A DNA stretch of 64,000 bases from Tachypleus tridentatus. Taxonomy: Eukaryota; Arthropoda; Merostomata; Xiphosura; Limulidae. This document shows positions 56,661 through 64,000 of this stretch, in pieces. The stretch covers positions 44,335,094-44,399,093 of the forward strand of contig NC_134830.1 in NCBI RefSeq assembly GCF_004210375.1, given 5' to 3'. Made by a program: the position numbers and the translations under genes. Under the pieces are notes generated by a model, which saw nothing but the letters and a program-made list of their open reading frames with translations, did not search any database and had not been told where the DNA came from. The first letter of the stretch is position 1. Each line of letters opens with the position of its first letter.

Positions 56661-56867
56661 AAACAAAAATAAATACAAAAGTTTAGTTTACTTGTCGTGG
56701 GCGTTTAACTTGTACATTGCACTCTGGAGCACAAAACATGGCGAAAAGATGTGCTTGCTGTAAAGCACTAAGGTATCGAAACAAGAATTTTAGCGGTATA
56801 AGTCTATCGCTGATTATTAGGGCAAAGAAGAACGTATAGAAGTATAAGAAAAAATGTTTGGTCTTTC

Positions 56868-56985
56868 GTGTAAGTTCCCTGCTGGTACAGCGGTAAGTCT
56901 TCGAATTTACTACACTAAATTCAGGGGTTCGATTCTCCTAGTTGGACTCAGCAGATTGTGCAATGTGGTTTTGAAATAAGAAAAT
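56868..56985 (+). mobile_element. SINE-B, diverged
   Basis: CCCTGCTGGTACAGCGGTAA, AGGGGTTCGATTCTCC and GTGCAATGTGGTTTTG. Confidence 0.75.
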
Positions 56986-57094
56986 ACACCCTCTCGTGTA
57001 TAGGTTTCCGATACATATAAATACAAAATAATATAGAATGAAAGTAACGGTAGAATTTAATCAAAGTTTTCACAAACCAAATCTTTCAGTGACT

Positions 57095-57195
57095 GATTAT
57101 GTGTAGTTAAGTACACTATGTTATCTGTGCTCTGCCAATCACGGGTTTCAAAACCCAATTTGTATGAGTCTACAGGCATGCCGCTGTGGGGTACA
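57095..57195 (-). mobile_element. SINE-B, diverged
   Basis: ATGTTATCTGTGCTCTGCC and CACGGGTTTCAAAACCC, ending GCCGCTGTGGGG. Confidence 0.8.
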
Positions 57196-58193
57196 AACTG
57201 AAAAAAACAAGTACTCCCCCACTAGATAAGTCTGTTTAAAAAAAAAACTAAATGCATAACGAATACACGTTAGACATTTTTCCAAAAATTATTGGACGAA
57301 AATTAGGAATACCATACTTATATCCAGCTAGCCATAAATTGTTTGTTCGTTGGGTAAATTTAAATTACAAATAATTCTACCCGATTCGATGTCAGTCGTG
57401 TTTTTCTGTTGTTGTTTTTAAACAGTAATGTACTTTTCATTTCAAGATTGGATGACGTTAATAAGTTGGTGTCGCTATTCAGGTGATTTTAACTTTTTGT
57501 ATTTGGCAGAACGTGAAACGAATGAAAGTTTTGTTTATTTAAGCCCCAGGTGGTCCTGCTCAATTTAAGTGGAACGTGCTCAGGATAAACTTATTAAAGC
57601 TGATGTAAACTGTGAGAAGTTATTCGAGCTGTGATGCACGTGGACAAAATAAGCCTATTACAAAATCAGGCTGTACCAATTACTGTCCTCATTCCAAATA
57701 GGTTTTATAAACTATTCTTTTTATTTTTCCTTGAAAACTTTCTCCGTTCGTAATAAACTTAAGTCTATGAGATAAAATATTCACATACTCTTATTAGGTT
57801 TGTTTGTTCGTATCTTTCTGGAAGAAAAGATTCCATTGATCCATATGATACACTAATAAGTCAATAACTTTAAAGCATGTAGACATTAAGAACTAAGTTA
57901 GTGGATAAATATGGTTCACACTGTTATAAACGCTAAACATATGCTTTATACTTTACGGTAATATGCTGGCAATTTAGTTACCTGTATTTTACTGCATCAC
58001 ATTACATTACCTTACATCCATTATACCGAGAAATGTGCGGGTAGTTTACCACTAGTTGCGCTGTAGATTTTGCATTTTTTTAAGTATAGTTTGTAAGTTT
58101 CATTGTAGTTTTTACATGCAAGTAACCATTAGTTTCAAGATAGGGAAATATAGTTTTTATAGTACGGTAAATTCATCTCACCGTAAACTTTAC
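57196..58193. other. Unannotated AT-rich interval
   Basis: I see no supported gene. Confidence 0.4.
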
Positions 58194-59074
58194 AAGAGAC
58201 TAAACATTAGTCTTTCAGCAATCAAAGTTTTTATAGTAGCTTATTCATCACTGCTTCACAATTGACTTTATACCATATAAGGATATCAGTCTTGCAGTTA
58301 AATCTAAAATGAAAACACAAGAGACTAAACATTAGTCTTTCAGCAATCAAAGTTTTTATAGTAGCTTATTCATCACTGCTTCACAATTGACTTTATACCA
58401 TATAAGGATATCAGTCTTGCAGTTAAATCTAAAAATGAAAACACAAGAGACTAAACATTAGTCTTTCAGCAATCAAAGTTTTTATAGTAGCTTATTCATC
58501 ACTGCTTCACAATTGACTTTATACCATATAAGGATATCAGTCTTGCAGTTAAATCTAAAAATGAAAACACAAGAGACTAAACATTAGTCTTTCAGCAATC
58601 AAAGTTTTTATAGTAGCTTTTTCATCACTGCTTCACAATTGACTTTATACCATATAAGGATATCAGTCTTGCAGTTAAATCTAAAAATGAAAACACAAGA
58701 GACTAAACATTAGTCTTTCAGCAATCAAAGTTTTATAGTAGCTTATTCATCACTGCTTCACAATTGACTTTATACCATATAAGGATATCAGTCTTGCAGT
58801 TAAATCTAAAATGAAAACACAAGAGACTAAACATTAGTCTTTCAGCAATCAAAGTTTTTATAGTAGCTTTTTCATCACTGCTTCACAATTGACTTTATAC
58901 CATATAAGGATATCAGTCTTGCAGTTAAATCTAAAAATGAAAACACAAGAGACTAAACATTAGTCTTTCAGCAATCAAAGTTTTTATAGTAGCTTATTCA
59001 TCACTGCTTCACAATTGACTTTATACCATATAAGGATATCAGTCTTGCAGTTAAATCTAAAAATGAAAACACAG
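58194..59074 (+). repeat. ~125 bp satellite, 7 copies
   Basis: The units (GAGACTAAACATTAGTCTTT ... CAGTCTTGCAGTTAAATCTA) recur at 124-126 bp. Length differences come from A-run and T-run slippage. The copies are almost identical, so amplification or homogenisation is recent. Confidence 0.97.
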
Positions 59075-59144
59075 GAACAAAACTACTCTACTCTTTCCTA
59101 TGTACAGCGATGACTCATTGTACAAAAATATGCTTGCTTGTTAC

Positions 59145-59276
59145 CTTTCTCTGGGATTGAAAAGAGCAAATATTTTACTTCATCCTCAGTATAATGTACT
59201 TGCAAAACAGCTTTGTCTGTGTTTGATTCCAGGGACACATTAAGTTTTTCAGATAATTTCAAAAGGTCTTTCCCCA
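59145..59276 (-). CDS. Internal coding exon of an unidentified gene
   Basis: On the minus strand, GGACAAATAG precedes an open 132 bp segment that ends AAAG|GTAACA, a good donor. Only one frame is free of stops; the other two close within the first 30 bases. The 43-residue peptide (GKDLLKLSEKLNVSLESN ... HYTEDEVKYLLFSIPEK) is charged and soluble-looking, with no simple repeat. Both flanking introns are phase 1, so the exon is symmetric. It lies 70 bp beyond the 125 bp satellite, which would therefore be intronic. I could not recognise the protein or find another exon of it in the window. Confidence 0.65.
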
Positions 59277-60005
59277 CTATTTGTCCAACAATAAAAAATA
59301 TAAAAAATTGTTACAAGTATTGTTTTACGTAGCGAAGAGTAACATTTAGTATGGGTACATTAGTGCAAAGTTTAACTGTCAGTAATGTAACACCTGCATT
59401 TAAATGACTTTCAAACTATGACTCTCAAAATATAGCCTGCATGTCGTCATTATTTACCACTAAAAACAAATGACACGCCACTCAACAAAAAGAAAGAAAA
59501 TCAAACTTACTAAGTGTAGTAGCAAAAACTAGACTGAAGGCTTGTAACACGAGTATTTAGTAATAATGGTCAGCAAATCCTTACTTTAGAGATTATAAAC
59601 CCTTGTATTAGCCACATGATATAAAGAATCCAATCTGTGTCTATTTAGCTGAGGCAGTTGCCTATTTCGTTTTTACAGCAAATATTTTTTGGAAAGCCTA
59701 AGACACCAATAAGTATCGATTAATAAAAATATATTCACCTTCACATCTTTCCACTTTCGTTCCCAGAATTCATTTCGTATAATCAGTTATAAACCAAAAA
59801 GTTATCCAGTACTACTACTGCTTCCAGCTCTTTTTCACATGTTGTCATTATTAATAGCACATGTTCCAGTCACATGTAATGTACTTGATGTACGTAATAT
59901 TAACAATACCTAGAAGTGAATGTTACTTCTCTATATAAGTTACTTCTATTTAACGGTTTAGCTAAACAATAATGATATCTTGGATTAATGTAACACATTT
60001 TAAAC
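59277..60005. other. Unannotated AT-rich interval
   Basis: Probably intron of the gene containing the 59.2 kb exon; nothing recognised. Confidence 0.4.
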
Positions 60006-60635
60006 TAATAGTACCTGATTAGAAGAGGTGCAATATATTGAGTTATTAAACTAAATGTATAAGACTAGTAAAAGTGCAATATATTCAACAAGTTAAAATA
60101 ATAGTACCTGACTAGTAGAGGTGCAATATATTGAGTTATTAAACTAAATGTATAAGACTAGTAAAAGTGCAATATATTCAACTAGTTAAAATAATAGTAC
60201 CTGACTAGTAGAGGTGCAATATATTGAGTTATTAAACTAAATGTATAAGACTATTAAAAGTGCAATATATTCAACAAGTTAAAATAATAGTACCTGACTA
60301 GTAGAGGTGCAATATATTGAGTCATTAAACTAAATGTATAAGACTAGTAAAAGTGCAATATATTCAACAAGTTAAAATAATAGTACCTGACTAGTAGAGG
60401 TGCAATATATTGAGTTATTAAACTAAATGTATAAGACTAGTAAAAGTGCAATATATTCAACAAGTTAAAATAATAGTACCTGACTAGTAGAGGTGCAATA
60501 TATTGAGTTATTAAACTAAATGTATAAGACTAGTAAAAGTGCAATATATTCAACAAGTTAAAATAATAGTACCTGACTAGTAAAAGTGCAATATATTCAA
60601 CTAGTTATAATAATAGTACCTGACTAGCAGAGGTT
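60006..60635 (+). repeat. 93 bp satellite, about 6.5 copies
   Basis: AATAGTACCTGACTAGTAG, AGGTGCAATATATTGAG and AAAAGTGCAATATATTCAAC recur at 93 bp. Each unit contains two related halves (GTGCAATATATT twice). Confidence 0.96.
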
Positions 60636-61649
60636 CTGTATCAAATAACAGTTGTTTGTTTGAGCTTCATCCTGTTGTTTTCTCTTTTCTGGACAGTCGC
60701 AAGAAATATTGATTTCATTGTATTTTGAGTGGTGATTGTATAATTGGAAATCTCATGTGGTTTCTAAATAATCATTTTCAAGGCATCGCTGGTCTTTAAC
60801 GTCAAAAACCAGAAACTTCCCTTGTGATTGTAATACTACAAATCTATGTTAATATTAAATTTAGAATTTATTGTAAAAAAAAATAAAACAGTCAGTAACA
60901 AATAATCATAAAATCATAAAGTAATCCTTTATGAATTTCTTCTTAAGCTTTTTCCAGTACAGTTCTCGGCTGTCCTATCAGCACAAAGATCTATGTCTTC
61001 TTTAATGTGATTGGTTATGTCAGAGAATGCTTTTGTATGTCGTACACAAACTGAAACAAGACAGAACAGAAGGTGTGTTGAGCGTTTCCGTTAAGGGGTT
61101 TTGTATGTCAATAACTCATTTTATTCACGCATCCTTTCTTTCTAAAAACATAAATTTAGTGGCTTAATGGGTGACTGAGGATCGAATTTTATCCAAATGA
61201 GTAGCTATCCATCCATCCACGTAGGGAGGTCTACTCTAATATTTTTCCGTTAGAAATCTACCCTACGTGTTACTGAATTTATATTTCTTTTCTAAAGCAC
61301 GATCAGATTCCAAAAAAGAAACTGCTGTTCTGTGTTTAAATTGCTAAACAGGGATGGGTCAATAGAGGGCTCATTTATCTACATGTTCACACTGATATAT
61401 CATGCAGAGAAATATTCTTACTACTTCCTTAACTATACAAACGTTGGAATGTTGTTAAGCCCTCGATATGTATTATAATAAAGAACTTCAAGTTGCAGGA
61501 AGACGTACTACAGCTGTATACTTCAGAACGTACTTGTTGGTTATCATTAATAAATCTGCCCTCGGCACACGAGTACCTCTTTACCATTCACTCTTTCATC
61601 ACTTGAGAAGTCGTCACATCGCCTCTTCTCACGAATATATGGCGAGTTT
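60636..61649. other. Upstream region of the 61.65 kb exon
   Basis: TATAATAAAG near 61473 is a possible TATA box, with less AT-rich DNA between 61490 and 61640 as a possible 5' UTR. Nothing else is supported. Confidence 0.35.
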
Positions 61650-61731
61650 ATGAGAATGAAAACAAAGGTGAGAGTTAAACTTCCATTGCTTCTTCTTACT
61701 ATTCTACAAAGTTTACTATCCTTCTCTCACG
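61650..61731 (+). CDS. First coding exon of a second secreted protein
   Basis: Two in-frame ATGs (61650 and 61656) open a 27-codon frame; the second has the context AGAATGA, as at the LPMO start. The peptide is a textbook signal sequence: basic start (KTKVRVK), hydrophobic core (LPLLLLTILQSLLSF), then Ser-His. The exon ends CACG|GTAATG, a good donor leaving a G as first base of the next codon. If cleavage falls after Ser26, the mature protein would begin with His followed by a codon starting with G, the start required of an LPMO. I found no second exon before the window end, so the LPMO idea is only a hypothesis. Confidence 0.55.
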
Positions 61732-62204
61732 GTAATGCAGATAGATAGATCAGTTGTTGGTCATGGTTTTTATAAATCGTTTGAAATATTACACAAATAA
61801 TTATAGTCCCTTATTAACTATTCAAAACGTGACAGTAGAGAACGTAATATTCATATGAAATCCTAATACTTTCAAACTGGATGAGTAAGAGCTTTGAGGT
61901 TTAATTTTTAGCGGGTGTAGTGTTAAGCAATTTTTATTTAAGGAATAACGTGACCGAACAACTCTAAATATTTATATTATTTAAGCCTTAAGTAAAGCAA
62001 TTCATTTGTTACTTAAAAATATAAACATTATTGTATTCCCATTTCATTAAAAACATCTTCTTGCATGTTTCATACCATTATGGAAGAATAATGTTCAAAC
62101 CCACCAATGTCAGTGTTCTTTTCTTTCGAATTATTTCAGTGACGCTGAAATATTTCTGCACTATGCATAAATATAGTGCAAACATATTGAAGTATATATA
62201 TATT
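61732..62204. other. Probable intron of the 61.65 kb gene
   Basis: AT-rich; nothing recognised. Confidence 0.4.
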
Positions 62205-62325
62205 GTATGTGTTTGTTTTAGCGCAAATTCACATTGAACTATTTGCTGTGTCCACTGTGGGGAATTAGACCCTAGATTTTTGTGTTGTAAATCTGTAAGT
62301 TCAGAGCTGACCCACCTTGAAACAT
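62205..62325 (-). mobile_element. SINE-B, highly diverged
   Basis: GTCCACTGTGGGGAATTAGAC and TTGTGTTGTAAATCTGTAAG fit the T-arm and anticodon arm. Confidence 0.65.
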
Positions 62326-63256
62326 ATATTTATATATATACCTTAAACAGGGTGGGATACCGATCAAAAACTTATTAAATGTTTGAGATTTGTTTTTGAC
62401 TGTGTCAACATCTTCGTTACCCATACTGGTCCAAGATTTATATACACTAGATTGAAATAAATGGTAGAATACCGAATGAAATTTATAACGACCCGAGTGA
62501 TGTGTCGGATATGTTATTTCAATAAACCTCTAATTTTAAGTCCATAATATATTATTTTTTAAAAGGGCGTGGAGAAACATAAGCATTCTGGCGTAACTTT
62601 TATCACAGATTTAAGCTCATTGGTTCCATCGCTTCTCCCTCTTTCGGAGCTTAATATTGAAACATACCAAACAGTGTGGTAGGTTGACTGTTGAATGTCA
62701 TCATGGTTACAGTCCATATGGTAACTTATTGATTTGAAATTATATGTTTACAAGTAGTGTAAAATTAGAAACCCGGAGTGGACTAATTACGAGCAACTAA
62801 GGAAACGTTTTGTGGTTTTCTCTCATCAACATTTGATGTATCTAATAATTTGTCTTAATAGCTAACATTTCAGATTAAAGTTTGACGACGGTGTGCCATC
62901 TCAAAACACTGAAATATACTAACAGTAAAAAACTTTCGTTAATGTCTACGTAACATATAAACTTTTCATCAAGATTAAATATTATTAATTAAAGTTACAT
63001 TGAAAAAAGTTCAGACTAAACGTGTTTTTTTAACTTTCATAAAAATAACTTTTATTAGGTCAAAAGAGACAATATAATATATTGAAACCATTTCAAAACT
63101 GTGAAATTTGAATAAAGCTACACATAATTATTCATAAATATGATCAGACACTCAAAAATATATACACGGTTATGACGAGAACCACACCCATCACTCACAA
63201 CTCTGACCACAATCAGGACCCATTTTATTACGTTGACAGAAATTTCTAATCATATA
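62326..63256. other. Unannotated AT-rich interval
   Basis: I see no supported feature. Confidence 0.4.
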
Positions 63257-63400
63257 TAATTAGGCTTAACGAGAAACTTACCTTCATAATTAGGCTAATC
63301 ACAAAAACTTGCACTTCCATTCAGGCTTAATCACAAAACCTTGCATTCATAGTCAGACTTAATCATAAAAACTTGTAGTTAAGCTGTCATAGAGCCTTAA
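63257..63400 (+). repeat. ~35 bp degenerate tandem repeat, about 4 copies
   Basis: TTAGGCTTAATCACAAAAAC with TTGCATTCATA recurs with mutations. Confidence 0.75.
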
Positions 63401-63570
63401 ACTTACTCAGAGAAATTTGTACTGGTTGGAATATTTACATACCTAAACTTATATTCATGGTTAAGTTTATTAACATGCAATTTTGCTCCTGTCTAAGTTC
63501 AGTTCCAAAATTTTGTACTCATGGTTCAACTTAGTTATAGAAAATTTTATTTCTATGTAAATTAAGCACG

Positions 63571-63805
63571 TGGCCCGGCATGACCAGATGATTACGGCGC
63601 TTGACTCGCGAGTCTCGGCTTTGAATCCCCGTCCTACTAAACATTCTTGCCTTTTCGGCTGTGGGGACGTTATAAGTGGCAGTCAGTCCCACTATAGTGG
63701 TAAAACAGTAGACCAAGAGTTGATGGTAGGCGGTTTTGCATTACTCAATTAGGGACGGCTACCGTCGTGTAGCTTTGCGCGAAATTCCAAAAACCAAACC
63801 AAGAA
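63571..63805 (+). mobile_element. SINE-A, shortened body
   Basis: Head GGCCCGGCATGACCAGATG with GACTCGCGAGTC in the anticodon arm and GAATCCCCGTCC; about 40 bp of body is missing. Confidence 0.92.
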
Positions 63806-63885
63806 TTAAACATCCAAATATTTACAACTGGTTAGGTTTAAACATACTAACTTATACTAATAGCTAGATTCACGCTTTCCATATA

Positions 63886-64000
63886 CTTTGTTTGTTTGTT
63901 TAATTTTGCGAAAAGCTACTTGAGTACTGTCTGTGTCAATTGTCACTAATACATAAGTGATAGACCAGAGAGATAAATACCTAGTAAACACCAACCACTA
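63886..64000 (-). mobile_element. SINE-A, diverged, cut by the window end
   Basis: AAAC-tail complement, then TTTTGCGAAAAGCTACTTGA and a worn body; it continues beyond 64000. Confidence 0.8.

Overview
The window is eukaryotic, AT-rich, intron-bearing and crowded with repeats. No single marker fixes the species. An arthropod-type AA15 copper monooxygenase gene, together with two abundant tRNA-derived SINE families of a kind I associate with horseshoe crab genomes, points to a chelicerate and most likely a horseshoe crab. This assignment rests on recognition, not on a database search.

Genes are sparse. The one complete gene lies on the minus strand from 37008 to 31412. It has three coding exons with good splice signals and encodes a 241-residue secreted AA15 lytic polysaccharide monooxygenase, with both histidine-brace residues, an axial tyrosine and ten cysteines. 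Two other first exons encode signal peptides: 11402-11172 on the minus strand (family not recognised) and 61650-61731 on the plus strand (the peptide ends Ser-His-Gly at a splice donor). One internal exon with convincing splice sites lies at 59276-59145 (minus). Weaker exon candidates lie at 50-312 (+), 2914-3111 (+), 13264-13080 (-) and 24748-24518 (-). None of these partial genes could be tied to a known family.

Most of the window is mobile and satellite DNA. There are about thirty copies or fragments of a ~270 bp SINE with a tRNA-like head carrying CGT at the anticodon position (called SINE-A here). There are about twenty-five copies or fragments of a shorter ~125 bp SINE with a different tRNA-like head carrying TAC (SINE-B). 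The two families have unrelated heads but share about 45 bp at the 3' end plus an AAAC-rich tail. Well-preserved copies of both are flanked by direct repeats of about 11 bp, so one LINE machinery probably moved both. DNA-transposon traces include a defective Tigger/pogo element at 53102-54593, a 69 bp TA-flanked MITE at 19639-19707 and a 190 bp TA-flanked MITE at 32189-32378. A Penelope-like inverted pair with hammerhead-ribozyme-like cores lies at 32462-32655 inside LPMO intron 2.

Tandem arrays are unusually many. About twenty minisatellites and satellites have periods of 29 to 126 bp. They include thirteen 80 bp units at 43687-44726, a 184 bp dimeric higher-order repeat of 92 bp monomers at 39290-40090, and seven ~125 bp units at 58194-59074. 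Several SINEs have landed inside or beside these arrays, which allows relative dating of insertions. The remaining intervals are AT-rich intergenic or intronic DNA in which I see nothing I can support.
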